Assembly (NCBI GenBank): GCA_003075315.1
Contig: QDFQ01000001.1
Span: forward strand, 310,001-374,000
Source of the DNA: Arthrobacter sp. TPD3018
GTDB lineage: Bacteria > Pseudomonadota > Alphaproteobacteria > Sphingomonadales > Sphingomonadaceae
DNA: 64,000 bases
Direction: 5' to 3'
A model generated the notes under the pieces. It worked only from the letters and a program-made list of their open reading frames with translations, was not told where the DNA came from and ran no database searches. Shown here piece after piece: positions 1 to 8,635 of this stretch. Each line of letters opens with the position of its first letter. Position 1 is the stretch's first letter. The translations under genes and the position numbers were made by a program.

Positions 1-170
1 CCGACTTCGTGGCGGGCGCCACCGAGACGAAGGGCAGCTGGTGGCCGGACTGGCTCGCGTGGTTGCGAAACCTGTCGTCCGACATGGTGCCGGCAGAGGG
101 CGCGCGGCAGCCGGGAGGCGGCGCGCTGGTGGCGCTCTGCGATGCACCTGGGGAGTATGTCAAAGCCTGA
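1..170 (+). CDS. phaC: Class I poly(3-hydroxyalkanoate) synthase, C-terminal end (partial)
   Basis: Only the last 55 codons are present, read in the frame starting at base 3 and ending at TGA 168-170. The tail carries the pattern typical of class I PHA synthases: GSWWPDWLAWL, then a proline/glycine stretch (RQPGGGAL) and a terminal CDAPGEYVKA. PhaC polymerises (R)-3-hydroxyacyl-CoA on the surface of cytoplasmic PHA granules. The catalytic Cys-Asp-His residues lie upstream of the window and cannot be checked. Identification is supported by the phasin gene directly downstream and by phaB at 15.9 kb. Confidence 0.85.
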   Translation, partial: DFVAGATETKGSWWPDWLAWLRNLSSDMVPAEGARQPGGGALVALCDAPGEYVKA

Positions 171-180
171 GAACGTTCTC

Positions 181-245
181 ATGTTGCAGCGCACAAAAAT
201 GCGCTTGACGTAGCGTCGCCGCTCCCTATTTGTGCGTTGCAGCAT
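181..245 (+). promoter_or_regulatory. Phasin promoter with two TGC-N3-GCA (PhaR-type) boxes
   Basis: A sigma-70-like promoter can be read as TTGACG (205-210), a 16-nt spacer and TATTTG (227-232). Two TGC-N3-GCA boxes flank it: TGCAGCGCA at 185-193, upstream of the -35, and TGCGTTGCA at 233-241, over the -10/start region. Their flanks are related in inverted orientation (TTGCAGCGCACAAA against TTTGTGCGTTGCAG). PhaR repressors of PHA genes are known to bind TGC-rich motifs of this shape; that this site is bound is inferred. Confidence 0.55.
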
Positions 246-264
246 AATAGCTGGAGTAGGAGCC

Positions 265-1077
265 GTGGACGATACCGCCCCCAAACCGCCGGTGAAGCCT
301 GCCAAGGTCGCCCGTCGTCAGGAGCGTCCCGTCGCCACGCCGCCGCAATCGACGGTGAAGCCGTCGCTGCCCAAGGCCAAGGTCGCCAAGAAGAGCGTGC
401 CGGCCGTGCCGCTCGCGACGACGCCGACTGCCGCCGACATCGTTCCGCCGCTTGCGTCCATCGTGCCCGCTTCGGTCGTGCCCGAAGTGGCGGTCGAGGC
501 GACGCCGGTGACGGGCGAGCCTGCTCCCAATCCGCCGGTCGCGCCGAACGCGGCCGCGCTACCGCCCGCCGTCACCACCACCGACCCGATCGCTGCGGCA
601 ACGACCGCGCCGATCGCCCCCCACGCAGCGAAGGAAGTCATCATGGAAACGATCGAAACCGTCACCGCCAAGACCCAGACCGCGTTCGCCGACGCGACCG
701 AGCGCGCCAAGGGTGCGGTCGAAAAGAGCCAGAAGATGTTCGAAGACGCGAACGAATTCGGCAAGGGCAACATCGAGGCGATGGTTGAATCGTCGAAGAT
801 CGCGGTGCGCGGTCTGGAAGCGCTCGGCCAGGACGCCGCCGCCTTCGCCAAGAAGTCGTTCGAAGAGGCGACCGCCGCCGCCAAGACGATGACCAGCGTC
901 AAGTCGCCGACCGACTTCTTCAAGCTGCAGTCGGACTATGCCCGTTCGGCGTTCGACGCGATGGTGCAGCAGACCTCGCGCAACACCGAAGCGATGCTGA
1001 AGCTGGCCGGTGAAGTGGCGCAGCCGCTGTCGAACCGCGTCGCGCTTGCCGCCGAGAAGATGAAGGTCGTCGCGTAA
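265..1077 (+). CDS. Phasin family protein (PHA granule-associated) with basic Ala/Pro-rich N-terminal extension
   Basis: 270-residue protein from GTG 265, chosen because GGAGTAGGAG (253-262) precedes it; the in-frame GTG at 232 lies inside the promoter. Residues 1 to about 126 are low complexity, rich in Ala, Pro, Val and Lys (PPVKPAKVARRQ, LPKAKVAKKS). From ATG 643 the sequence is a typical alpha-helical phasin core (METIETVTAKTQTAFADA, KSPTDFFKLQSDYARSAFD) of about 145 residues, the usual phasin size. AAGGAAG (631-637) sits 5 nt before ATG 643, so a short form could also be made. Phasins coat PHA granules and affect their size and number. Downstream of phaC with its own promoter and a hairpin terminator. 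Confidence 0.88.
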   Translation: MDDTAPKPPVKPAKVARRQERPVATPPQSTVKPSLPKAKVAKKSVPAVPLATTPTAADIVPPLASIVPASVVPEVAVEATPVTGEPAPNPPVAPNAAALPPAVTTTDPIAAATTAPIAPHAAKEVIMETIETVTAKTQTAFADATERAKGAVEKSQKMFEDANEFGKGNIEAMVESSKIAVRGLEALGQDAAAFAKKSFEEATAAAKTMTSVKSPTDFFKLQSDYARSAFDAMVQQTSRNTEAMLKLAGEVAQPLSNRVALAAEKMKVVA

Positions 1078-1096
1078 GCTGCGATCGATCGACGAT

Positions 1097-1132
1097 AAGG
1101 GGGCGGCCGCAGCGATGCGGTCGCCCCTTTTC
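1097..1132 (+). terminator. Rho-independent terminator after the phasin gene
   Basis: AAGGGGGCGGCCGCA, loop GCGA, TGCGGTCGCCCCTT, then TTCG. The arms pair with one bulge and a G-U pair. It lies 20 nt after the phasin stop and ahead of clpS. Confidence 0.7.
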
Positions 1133-1215
1133 GTTGGATGGCGGGCCGGCCGTCGCCAACTTTTGCGCGACCCCCTTGCCCCGGGCATGCCCGATGCCAT
1201 ATTTTCGCGATCCAC

Positions 1216-1578
1216 ATGATAGTTGAACCGATCACCATGGCCGAACGCCGCGACGACGGAACGGATGACGGCAACGACGGCGGCGCCGGCACGGGCCTCG
1301 CCACAAAGACGCGTACGCGCACCAAGCAGCCGACGCCCTATCGCGTCCTGATGCTCAACGACGATTACACGCCGATGGAATTCGTCGTGCTGTGCCTGCA
1401 ACGCTTCTTCCGCATGAACATGGAAGAGGCGACGCGGGTGATGCTGCACGTCCACCAGAAGGGCGTCGGGGTATGCGGCGTCTTCTCTTACGAGGTGGCG
1501 GAGACCAAGGTCGGTCAGGTCATCGACTTTGCGCGGCAGAACCAGCACCCGCTGCAATGCACGCTGGAGAAGGCGTGA
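1216..1578 (+). CDS. clpS: ATP-dependent Clp protease adaptor ClpS
   Basis: 120 residues from ATG 1216; ATG 1237 (MAERRDD) is an equally possible start and neither has a clear Shine-Dalgarno. The first 40 residues are an acidic, Gly-rich tail; the folded ClpS core then runs from [17 protein letters not shown] through [20 protein letters not shown] to [11 protein letters not shown]. The [10 protein letters not shown] segment and the HVHQKG histidines are the conserved N-degron-binding surface. ClpS delivers proteins with destabilising N-termini to ClpAP; clpA is often adjacent in related genomes but is not here. Confidence 0.93.
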   Translation: MIVEPITMAERRDDGTDDGNDGGAGTGLATKTRTRTKQPTPYRVLMLNDDYTPMEFVVLCLQRFFRMNMEEATRVMLHVHQKGVGVCGVFSYEVAETKVGQVIDFARQNQHPLQCTLEKA

Positions 1579-1620
1579 TCGCGGATCGGCGGTCGCGCTG
1601 AGACGCTAGCGCGCGGCGAG

Positions 1621-1636
1621 GGTTTGCGCGCAAACC
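1621..1636. repeat. Perfect 16-bp palindrome GGTTTGCGCGCAAACC
   Basis: Perfect inverted repeat in the 153-nt gap between the convergent genes clpS and the Crp/Fnr regulator. There is no T tract, so it is a weak terminator candidate; a protein-binding site is possible. Function unknown. Confidence 0.5.
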
Positions 1637-1731
1637 GATATCCACCGTCAACGTCAACCTAGCCAAGGCTGGTTCGTCCAATGGTGGCGTGCGGCAGGAG
1701 CCCTTGGAGGCCGCAGCCGCGCCGCCGCGGT

Positions 1732-2463
1732 TTACCGCGCCGGTGGCAGCCAGCTTAGCTCGATATGTTGCGTTCGGTCGATGTAGTGCGCGGTGCGGGC
1801 GAGCGCGTGTTCGTTGAGGAAGGTGATCCGGCCGCCGTCGCGGGCCAGCAGGCCTTCGTCCTCCAGCTGGCGCAGCATCCGATTGACGTGAACCGCGGTA
1901 AGGCCGGTCGCATCGCCGATCTGTTCCTGCGTCAGGCAGGGCGAAAAGCTGTCCTGCACGCTGGCATCCAGGCGACGGTGGCGGTTGCGCAGGCCGATCA
2001 GCAGCGCGCAGATGCGGGCCTTTGCCGATCCGCGCCCCAGGCTCGCCAGCCGGTCGGTCAGCGCGACGCGTTCGATCTGGTCGCGGACCAGCAACAGGCC
2101 GGCGATGCGCGGATGATCGACGATGAGCCCGGCGATCTGCGCGCGATCGATGGTGGCGACGGTGCTTTCGGTCAGCGCCATCAGCGTTTCGGGCGCGCTG
2201 CGATAGACGAGCGCGGGCGTGGCGATGAGATCGCCGGTGAACAGGAAGCGCAGGATCTGGCGGCTGCCGTCGGGCAGGATGATATAGCTCATCAGCGATC
2301 CGCGGCGGATGACGAACAGCTCCGTCGCGCGATCATGCTCGCGCAGCAGCACCGCGCCGCGACGCACGGTCCGCTCGCGCGTTTCGAGTCCGTCGAGCGC
2401 ACGCCGCTCGCTGGCGGATAGCTCTGTCAGTTCGCCGAGCCGGTCGGCGAGGCAACTGCCCAC
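1732..2463 (-). CDS. Crp/Fnr family transcriptional regulator
   Basis: 243 residues. An N-terminal cyclic-nucleotide-binding-like beta-roll (about residues 25-130, GAVLLREHDRATELFVIRRG, LPDGSRQILRFLFTGDLI) is followed by a long dimerisation helix (about 135-160) and a C-terminal winged helix (QEQIGDATGLTAVHVNRML, about 178-198). The four-cysteine Fe-S motif of oxygen-sensing FNR is absent, so it is not a classical FNR; the ligand cannot be predicted. Divergent from murA with 133 nt between the starts. A degenerate FNR-like half site (ATCAA) lies at 2536-2540 in that gap, too weak to claim autoregulation. Confidence 0.88.
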   Translation of the reverse strand: MGSCLADRLGELTELSASERRALDGLETRERTVRRGAVLLREHDRATELFVIRRGSLMSYIILPDGSRQILRFLFTGDLIATPALVYRSAPETLMALTESTVATIDRAQIAGLIVDHPRIAGLLLVRDQIERVALTDRLASLGRGSAKARICALLIGLRNRHRRLDASVQDSFSPCLTQEQIGDATGLTAVHVNRMLRQLEDEGLLARDGGRITFLNEHALARTAHYIDRTQHIELSWLPPAR

Positions 2464-2596
2464 GCTGTATCATTCCCCTAAAACCCTGAGGCGCGGGGGT
2501 TAGCGAAAGGACAGAAACGCTTGCATTAAAGTCGATCAAGCGCGCGGCGTTCATTGGCAACTTGCACCCGTCGACCGGCGCGCTAGACGCTATGCC

Positions 2597-3880
2597 ATGG
2601 ACCGTATCCTTATCCGTGGCGGCAACCGCCTGTCGGGGCGCCTGCCGATTTCGGGCGCGAAGAATGCCGCGCTGACGCTGATGCCGTGCGCGCTGCTGAC
2701 CGACGAGCCGCTGACGCTGCGCAACCTGCCGCGCCTCGCCGACGTCGACGGCTTCGGCCACCTGCTCAACCAGCTGGGCGCGTCGACCGCGATCCAGGGC
2801 ACGCGGCCCGAGGATTTTGGCCGGGTGATGACGATCCGGGCGGGGCAGCTGACCTCCACCGAGGCGCCATACGACATCGTGCGCAAGATGCGCGCGTCGA
2901 TCCTGGTGCTGGGCCCGGTGCTGGCGCGCGCGGGCGAGGCGCGCGTGTCGCTGCCCGGTGGCTGCGCGATCGGCAACCGCCCGATCGACCTGCATCTCAA
3001 GGCGCTGGAGGCGATCGGCGCCGAACTGGAGATGGCGGCGGGCTACGTCAAGGCGACCGCGCCCGGCGGGCGCCTGTCGGGTGGGCGCTATCGCTTCCCC
3101 GTCGTGTCGGTCGGCGCGACCGAGAATGTCGTGATGGCGGCGGTGCTGGCGAAGGGCACCAGCGTGATCGAGAATGCGGCGCGCGAGCCGGAGATCGTCG
3201 ACCTGTGCAACTGCCTGGTCGCGATGGGCGCGCGGATCGATGGCATCGGCACCGATACGCTGGAGATCGAGGGCGTCGACCGGCTGCACGGCGCGACCTA
3301 TGCCGTCATGCCCGACCGGATCGAGGCGGGCAGCTATGCCTGCGCCGCGGCGATCACCGGTGGCAGCCTGGAGCTGGTCGGCGCGAATGCCGGCGACATG
3401 CAGGCGACGATCGACGGCCTGCGCGAGGCGGGCGTGACGGTGACCGAGACGCGCGACGGGGTGAAGGTGGAAGCATCGGGTCCGCTTGGCCCGGTGACGC
3501 TGTCGACCGCGCCCTATCCGGGTTTCGCGACCGACATGCAGGCGCAGTTCATGGCGATGCTGTGCAAGGCGGACGGCGCCAGCGTGCTGACCGAGACGAT
3601 CTTCGAAAACCGCTACATGCACGTGCCCGAGCTGGCGCGGATGGGCGCGGACATCCAGGTCCACGGCCGCACCGCGGTGGTGAAGGGCGTCGACCGCCTG
3701 GTCGGCGCGCCGGTGATGGCGACCGACCTGCGAGCCTCGATGAGCCTGATCCTCGCCGGGCTGGCGGCGGAGGGCGAGACGGCGGTCGCGCGCGTCTATC
3801 ACCTCGACCGCGGGTATGAGCGGCTCGAGGAAAAGCTGTCGGCGGTCGGCGCGGATATCGAGCGGGCGAGCGACGGGTAA
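2597..3880 (+). CDS. murA: UDP-N-acetylglucosamine 1-carboxyvinyltransferase (MurA)
   Basis: 427 residues, the normal MurA length. It transfers enolpyruvate from PEP to UDP-GlcNAc, the first committed cytoplasmic step of peptidoglycan synthesis. The N-terminus has the substrate-binding [14 protein letters not shown]. The catalytic/fosfomycin-target cysteine is present in [19 protein letters not shown], so classical Cys-dependent chemistry (and fosfomycin alkylation) is expected. Further conserved segments are [18 protein letters not shown] and [18 protein letters not shown]. Monocistronic by position; followed by a palindromic repeat. Confidence 0.96.
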   Translation: MDRILIRGGNRLSGRLPISGAKNAALTLMPCALLTDEPLTLRNLPRLADVDGFGHLLNQLGASTAIQGTRPEDFGRVMTIRAGQLTSTEAPYDIVRKMRASILVLGPVLARAGEARVSLPGGCAIGNRPIDLHLKALEAIGAELEMAAGYVKATAPGGRLSGGRYRFPVVSVGATENVVMAAVLAKGTSVIENAAREPEIVDLCNCLVAMGARIDGIGTDTLEIEGVDRLHGATYAVMPDRIEAGSYACAAAITGGSLELVGANAGDMQATIDGLREAGVTVTETRDGVKVEASGPLGPVTLSTAPYPGFATDMQAQFMAMLCKADGASVLTETIFENRYMHVPELARMGADIQVHGRTAVVKGVDRLVGAPVMATDLRASMSLILAGLAAEGETAVARVYHLDRGYERLEEKLSAVGADIERASDG

Positions 3881-3910
3881 ACGCTTGGTCCCTCCCCCGT
3901 TCCGATAAGC

Positions 3911-3993
3911 CGTCATCCCAGCGAAGGCTGGGATCTCCCCGTTACAGCGCGGGACAAGAGGCGAGACAGACCCCAGCCTTCGCTGGGGTGACG
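3911..3993. repeat. Dispersed palindromic element (GTCATCCCAGC type)
   Basis: Two inverted arms: GTCATCCCAGCGAAGGCTGG near the left end and CCCCAGCCTTCGCTGGGG before TGACG at the right end. Each arm is also a small hairpin. It lies between the 3' ends of convergent genes murA and the AEC transporter, where it could form a bidirectional transcript-end structure. Confidence 0.75.
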
Positions 3994-4015
3994 TTTGGGG
4001 CGGTGCGGCGGCGGT

Positions 4016-4948
4016 CTACAACACGCACCAGGCCACGGCCGTCACCGTGATCAGGGACAGGATCGTCGACATCAGGATCGCGCGAGCGGCGAGCGTAACC
4101 TCCTGCGCGTAGAGTTCGGCGACCATGAACGGGCCGGTGCCGGTCGGCAGCGCGGCGACGATCAGCGCGGCGGCGGCATAGGGCTTGGGGAGGGGCAGCA
4201 CCCATAGCGCGGCCAGCGTGACGAGCGGCTGCACCACCAGCTTGGCGACGACCGCGAAGCCCAGTTCGGCGGGCTCGCCCTGTCCCTGCCGCTGCGCGAG
4301 GAACATGCCGATCGTCACCAGCGCGACCGGAGTCGCCGATCCGCCCAGCATCGTGAGGACGGTCGCGGCCGGGGTGGGCAGGCCGAGGCCGGTCAGGGCG
4401 AACAGCGCGCCCGCGACCGGCGCGGCGACGATCGGGTTGCGCAACACCGACCCGACGACGCGCGCGATCGTCGCGATCCGCAGCCCCCTGCCGTCGAGAT
4501 CGACCTCGACCAGCATCAGCGAGAAAGCGAACAATGCACAGCTGGTCAGCAGCGCGGCGATGACCGCGGCGGCAAGGCCTTCCGGCCCCAGCAGGCCGTG
4601 CGCGATCGGGATGCCCATATAGGCGCAGTTGGAAAAGCTGGCGGTCAGCGCATCGAGCGAGCGGCGCGCCATGCTGCGCGGCATGCAGGCGACGCGCGGG
4701 GTGGCCCAATAGGATAGCGCGAAGGTTGCGACCATGCCGATCGCGAACACCAGGGTAAAGCGTGGCTGCGCGAGCGTGGCCCAGTCCGCCTCCGCCACGA
4801 AATCGAATAGCAACGCGGGCAGCGCCAGCCAGACGACATAGGTGTTGAGGATGCTGACCGCGCCCGCGTCCAGCCCGCGCAGCCGGGCGAAGGCGAAGCC
4901 CGCCAGGATCAGCACGAAGATCGGCAGGATGGTGGCGAGGATCGTCAT
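4016..4948 (-). CDS. AEC (auxin efflux carrier) family transporter
   Basis: 310 residues from the ATG whose complement is at 4946-4948. Upstream in-frame residues are Arg/Pro-rich and unlike the family, so this start (MTILATILPIFVLILAGFAF) is preferred. It has about ten hydrophobic segments in the two-fold arrangement of the family, with the conserved small-residue stretch FSNCAYMGIPIAHGLLGPEG after helix 3-4 and LPTGTGPFMVAELY near the C-terminus. Bacterial AEC proteins export or exchange small organic anions such as malonate or malate; the substrate here is unknown. It follows the phosphoribosyltransferase gene on the same strand by about 28 nt. Confidence 0.85.
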   Translation of the reverse strand: MTILATILPIFVLILAGFAFARLRGLDAGAVSILNTYVVWLALPALLFDFVAEADWATLAQPRFTLVFAIGMVATFALSYWATPRVACMPRSMARRSLDALTASFSNCAYMGIPIAHGLLGPEGLAAAVIAALLTSCALFAFSLMLVEVDLDGRGLRIATIARVVGSVLRNPIVAAPVAGALFALTGLGLPTPAATVLTMLGGSATPVALVTIGMFLAQRQGQGEPAELGFAVVAKLVVQPLVTLAALWVLPLPKPYAAAALIVAALPTGTGPFMVAELYAQEVTLAARAILMSTILSLITVTAVAWCVL

Positions 4949-4976
4949 CGCTGGCCTTGCGGGTTGCGCGTGCGGA

Positions 4977-5495
4977 TCAGGCGATCCGGTCCGGCACTTC
5001 GGCCGCATCCGCGGCGATCGATTCGCTGGAGGCGACGGCTTCCCACGGGAAGACGAACCAGTCCTTGACGACATCGCGGTCGATGGTGCGCGCCGCCAGC
5101 TCGACGCGTTCGGCCGAGCGGCTGTTGTCGATCAGCGTGGCAAAGCGGACGTTGGCGGCATCGCCGTCCGCGGCGGCCAGCGCGGCGCGGACGAAGGCGA
5201 TGGTACGGCCCGAATCGTTGATGTCGTCGAGGAACAGCAGGCGCTCGCCGGCGCGGGACCGGGCGGCGAGGGCGGCAAGGCCCGCCTGCGTCACCGCATC
5301 GCTGTCACGCGCCGACAGGTCGATCGAGCGCATCGGCACGTCGATCGCATGGCTGAGGTAGACGGCCGGCACCAAGCCGCCGCGGCCAATGCCGACGATC
5401 GCATCGGGGCGCCAGTCGCTGGCGACGATGGCATCGCGCAGGGTGAGGACGGCGGCGACGACGGCGTCGTGCGGGATGGGGGTGAACACGGGCAT
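4977..5495 (-). CDS. Type I phosphoribosyltransferase (xanthine/hypoxanthine PRTase-like)
   Basis: 172 residues from MPVFTPIPHD (start complement 5493-5495); an upstream in-frame ATG would add six residues. The PRPP-binding motif LLFLDDINDSGRT (about residues 90-102) is the PRTase signature with two acidic residues before the phosphate loop, and IVGIGRGGLVPAVYLSHAI is the N-terminal substrate/pyrophosphate loop. The pattern resembles Gpt-like purine-salvage enzymes, which convert a purine base plus PRPP to the nucleotide, but base specificity cannot be set from sequence alone. Confidence 0.85.
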   Translation of the reverse strand: MPVFTPIPHDAVVAAVLTLRDAIVASDWRPDAIVGIGRGGLVPAVYLSHAIDVPMRSIDLSARDSDAVTQAGLAALAARSRAGERLLFLDDINDSGRTIAFVRAALAAADGDAANVRFATLIDNSRSAERVELAARTIDRDVVKDWFVFPWEAVASSESIAADAAEVPDRIA

Positions 5496-5564
5496 GCGCT
5501 CTTTTTGCCGCATTGCGGCACAGGGGCAAGCGCGGGGTGGTGTGGGGGTGTGGCCCTCTGCCTA

Positions 5565-5667
5565 CGTCATCCCGGCGGACGCCGGGATCCATGAACGCGG
5601 AACGGTTGTGGTGTGTGAACCAGCAGCGGCGCCGTGACCATGGATTCCGGCGTGTGCCGGAATGACG
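5565..5667. repeat. Dispersed palindromic element (GTCATCCCGGCG type)
   Basis: Outer arms CGTCATCCCGGCGGACGCCG and CCGGCGTGTGCCGGAATGACG, with inner CCATG segments. Same family as 10992-11093 and as the copy inside ribD (50572-50666). It sits in the gap upstream of the phosphoribosyltransferase, next to a second, unrelated element. Confidence 0.8.
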
Positions 5668-5676
5668 GAGGAGGTG

Positions 5677-5753
5677 CGTCATTGCGAGCGAGGCGACTTA
5701 ATCCAGCGCCGGACCATGACGCCCTGGATTGCCGCGCTTCGCTCGCAATGACG
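5677..5753. repeat. Dispersed palindromic element (GTCATTGCGAGCG type)
   Basis: Left arm GTCATTGCGAGCGAGGCGA and right arm CGCTTCGCTCGCAATGACG form a near-perfect inverted repeat around a short core with CTGGATTGC. The same family recurs at 31677-31753. Together with the element at 5565-5667 it fills most of the 282-nt gap, in which no gene is visible. Confidence 0.8.
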
Positions 5754-5777
5754 ATGTGGCTGTCGCGGTGGCTTTCC

Positions 5778-7466
5778 TCAGCCCGCCGCCGCCAGCGCGC
5801 GATAGGTGTTGCGGAGCGATACCTTGTCGATCTTCTCGGTCCCGAGCCGGGGAAGGGCGGCGGCGGAGACCCAGATGCGGGCGGGCACCTTGAAGGCGGC
5901 GATATGTTCGGCGAGGAACGCCTGTAACGCCGCCTGATCCAGCGCCGTGTCCCCGCGCAGATGCACCACCGCGCCCGGTACTTCGCCGAAGCGTTCGTCG
6001 GGCAGGCCGAACACCGCCGCTTCCGCGACGTTGGGATGAGCGTAGAGCGCGGCTTCGACTTCCTGGCAGGCGATATTCTCGCCGCCGCGGATCACGATGT
6101 CCTTGGCGCGATCGACGATGAACAGGTAGCCGTCCGCGTCGAGATAGCCGATGTCGCCGGTGCGGAAATAGCCGTCCGCGGTCATGCACGCCGCGGTCGC
6201 GTCCGGCCGGTTCCAATAGCCGAGGAAATTGGCGATCGAACGGATCGCGATCTCGCCGCGTTCGCCCTGCGGCACGGGCGCGCCGGCATCGTCGAGGATG
6301 GCGAGGTCGACCAGCGGGGCGGAGGCGCGCCCGGCGCTGTCGGGCTTGGCGAGATAGTTGCTGCGCCAGTTGCCGGTGCCGATGCCGTTCGTTTCGGTCA
6401 GGCCATAGCCGATCAGCGGTGCCGATCCGCCCATCTCCGCATCGATGCGGCGGACGTGCTCGATCGGGCGCGGCGCGCCGCCTGCCGCGAAGTCGGTGAC
6501 GGTGGAGAGGTCGTACGAAGCACGATTCGGATGCGTCAGGATTTCGAAGCTCATCAGCGGCACGCCGACGAAATAGCTGATTTGCTCCGCCTGGATCAGG
6601 CGCATCGCCTCGACTGCGTCCCATTTGCGCATCAGGACGAGCTTGCGGCCCATGGCGAAGCTTTGCAGCATCACCGGCACCTCGGCGGTGACGTGGAACA
6701 GCGGCAACGTCAGCAGGGTCGAGGGCTGTTCGGTCGGCGGATTGCCGTCCTGCGTCGCGAGGCCGAGCATCATCAGCGCCTGCGCGAGATAGTTGAACGT
6801 GCCTTGCACCACGCCGCGGTGATCGGCGATCGCGCCCTTCGACCGGCCGGTCGATCCGGAGGTGAACAGGATCGTCGCATGGTCGGTGCCTGCGACATCG
6901 GGCAGCGCGGCATCCTCGCCACCCGCCGCGGTGATCGCGCCCAGGGCCTCGCCGAGCGGCAGCGTGTCGTCGATCGCCACCACCTGCGCCGACGATCCCG
7001 CCAGCCGCTGCGCGCGCGGGCCATCGGCGAAGATGAGGCGCGCCTCCACCTCGTCGATCGCCGCGGTCAGTTCCTCGGCCTGCCACCAGCCGTTGAGCAG
7101 CGTGGCGACGCCGCCCGCCATCAAGATGCCCATGTAGAGCACGATCCACGACGGCGAATTGCGCATGGCGATACCCACCCGGTCGCCCTTGGCGACGCGG
7201 TGCGTGGCGACGAGGGCGCCGGCGACCGCGCGCGCGGCGGCATAGACGGCCGCGAAGGTCAGCCGCTCGTCGCCGGCGACGAGGAAGGTCTTGTCGGCAT
7301 GCTCATGGCAATAATGCGCGAAATAATGCGGCAAGGCGGGCGGTGCGGCGGCGATGATCGGATAGCTGCGCCCGCCGCGCTCCGCCTGCCCCAGCGCCAG
7401 CATGCCCCCCGGCCCGGTCAGTGCCGCCATCGTGGCGTCCATCCGCTCGTCGAGGGTCGTCCGCAT
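5778..7466 (-). CDS. AMP-dependent acyl-CoA synthetase/ligase
   Basis: 562 residues from ATG (complement 7464-7466), preceded by GGAGAG. ANL superfamily enzyme that adenylates a carboxylic acid and transfers it to CoA. The P-loop is [14 protein letters not shown] (about residues 188-201), the adenylate motif is GYGLTETNG, the hinge is [20 protein letters not shown] with [13 protein letters not shown], and the C-terminal lysine is in [10 protein letters not shown]. Sequence alone suggests a medium/long-chain or aromatic acid substrate but does not decide it. Divergent from lgt with 66 nt between the starts; its downstream gap holds two palindromic elements. Confidence 0.9.
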   Translation of the reverse strand: MRTTLDERMDATMAALTGPGGMLALGQAERGGRSYPIIAAAPPALPHYFAHYCHEHADKTFLVAGDERLTFAAVYAAARAVAGALVATHRVAKGDRVGIAMRNSPSWIVLYMGILMAGGVATLLNGWWQAEELTAAIDEVEARLIFADGPRAQRLAGSSAQVVAIDDTLPLGEALGAITAAGGEDAALPDVAGTDHATILFTSGSTGRSKGAIADHRGVVQGTFNYLAQALMMLGLATQDGNPPTEQPSTLLTLPLFHVTAEVPVMLQSFAMGRKLVLMRKWDAVEAMRLIQAEQISYFVGVPLMSFEILTHPNRASYDLSTVTDFAAGGAPRPIEHVRRIDAEMGGSAPLIGYGLTETNGIGTGNWRSNYLAKPDSAGRASAPLVDLAILDDAGAPVPQGERGEIAIRSIANFLGYWNRPDATAACMTADGYFRTGDIGYLDADGYLFIVDRAKDIVIRGGENIACQEVEAALYAHPNVAEAAVFGLPDERFGEVPGAVVHLRGDTALDQAALQAFLAEHIAAFKVPARIWVSAAALPRLGTEKIDKVSLRNTYRALAAAG

Positions 7467-7532
7467 GCATGCTCTCCGCTTGGTCTTGTGCCTTTGCCCC
7501 ACTATGCAGGGGCGAAACCCAGGGGGAAAGCC

Positions 7533-8450
7533 TTGATCCTGCCGTTGCTCGCCGCCGCCGCTCCACTCGCCGATCCGCTGGTGGGTTCCGGGGGCGGCCA
7601 TATCCGCTTCGCCGATTTGGGGCTTGATCCCATGGTGTTCCCCCACAGCAGTATTCCGCTGCGCTGGTACAGCCTCGCCTATATCGGCGGTATCCTGATC
7701 GGCTGGTGGTATCTGCTGAAGCTGCTCGCGCAGCCCGGGGCGCCGATGGCGCGGCGCCATGCCGACGACCTCGTCTTCTACGCGACGCTGGGCATCATCC
7801 TGGGCGGGCGGATCGGCTATGTGCTGTTCTACGCGCCCGAAATGCTGCTGCATCCGGTGCGGATCCTGCGGCTGTGGGATGGCGGCATGAGCTTCCATGG
7901 CGGCGTCATCGGGACGTCGCTGGGGATCATTCTCTTCGCGCGCAAGCACAAGCTCGACTGGCTGCGCGTCCACGATTACCTCGCCTGCTGCGTGCCCTTC
8001 GGCCTGTTCTTCGGCCGGCTCGCCAATTTCGTGAACGGGGAATTGTGGGGCAAGCCCGCCGACGTGCCTTGGGCGATCGTGTTCGAGCGGACCGTGCCCT
8101 TCGGCATCCCCGAGCCGGCGCGTCATCCCAGCCAGCTGTACGAAGCGGGGATGGAGGGGATCATCCTGTTCGCCGTCCTGTGGTTCGCCTTCTGGCGCAC
8201 CAAGGCACGCTACCAGCCTGGCAAGCTCGTCGGACTCTTTGTGCTGGGATACGGCATCGCGCGGTTCATCGTGGAATTCTTCCGCGAACCCGACCCGCAG
8301 TTCCACGGCACCTTCATCGAAGCGACCGGCATCCACATGGGCCAGTGGCTGTGCGTGCCGATGATCGCGGGCGGGCTGTATCTGGTGCTGACCGCCAAGG
8401 GCCGCCGCACGCGGGTGGAGCCGATCGCGGGGACGGAGAGCGTGGCGTAA
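7533..8450 (+). CDS. lgt: Phosphatidylglycerol:prolipoprotein diacylglyceryl transferase
   Basis: 305 residues from TTG 7533, chosen because AGGGGGAAAG (7521-7530) lies just upstream and the N-terminus then reaches the conserved FADLGLDP segment; ATG 7632 would remove it. Lgt attaches diacylglycerol to the lipobox cysteine of prolipoproteins in the inner membrane. Visible signatures are the essential histidine in SFHGGVIG, the arginine in [15 protein letters not shown], and RHPSQLYEA. Seven membrane segments are apparent. The window encodes at least two clients with lipobox cysteines (the OmpA lipoprotein and the beta-lactamase-fold protein). Confidence 0.94.
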   Translation: MILPLLAAAAPLADPLVGSGGGHIRFADLGLDPMVFPHSSIPLRWYSLAYIGGILIGWWYLLKLLAQPGAPMARRHADDLVFYATLGIILGGRIGYVLFYAPEMLLHPVRILRLWDGGMSFHGGVIGTSLGIILFARKHKLDWLRVHDYLACCVPFGLFFGRLANFVNGELWGKPADVPWAIVFERTVPFGIPEPARHPSQLYEAGMEGIILFAVLWFAFWRTKARYQPGKLVGLFVLGYGIARFIVEFFREPDPQFHGTFIEATGIHMGQWLCVPMIAGGLYLVLTAKGRRTRVEPIAGTESVA

Positions 8451-8471
8451 GCTGCCCAGTTCCATCCTCTT

Positions 8472-8565
8472 CGTCATTCCCGCGCAGGCGGGAATCCAGA
8501 CGCGCGGACCATCGATAGATTCGCATCGTTAGCGTTTCTGGATTCCCGCCTGCGCGGGAATGACG
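8472..8565. repeat. Dispersed palindromic element (GTCATTCCCGCG type)
   Basis: CGTCATTCCCGCGCAGGCGG at the left and CCGCCTGCGCGGGAATGACG at the right are exact inverse complements, around an AT-richer core containing CCATCGATAG. It lies between lgt and the methyltransferase gene, 70 nt before the proposed start of the latter. Confidence 0.85.
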
Positions 8566-8635
8566 GTGGGAAGCTGGGCACCCCTTGCACCCCACCACCC
8601 TTGCGCCCACCGCCCGGCCACGGCATCTGCCGCCT

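Noticed and set aside
232..264. Upstream GTG start for the phasin
   Set aside because: It lies within the -10/start region and has no Shine-Dalgarno, unlike GTG 265.
5961..7532. Long open frame antisense to the acyl-CoA synthetase and running into lgt
   Set aside because: Only the part from TTG 7533 has Lgt sequence and a ribosome site; the rest is antisense to a clear ANL enzyme.
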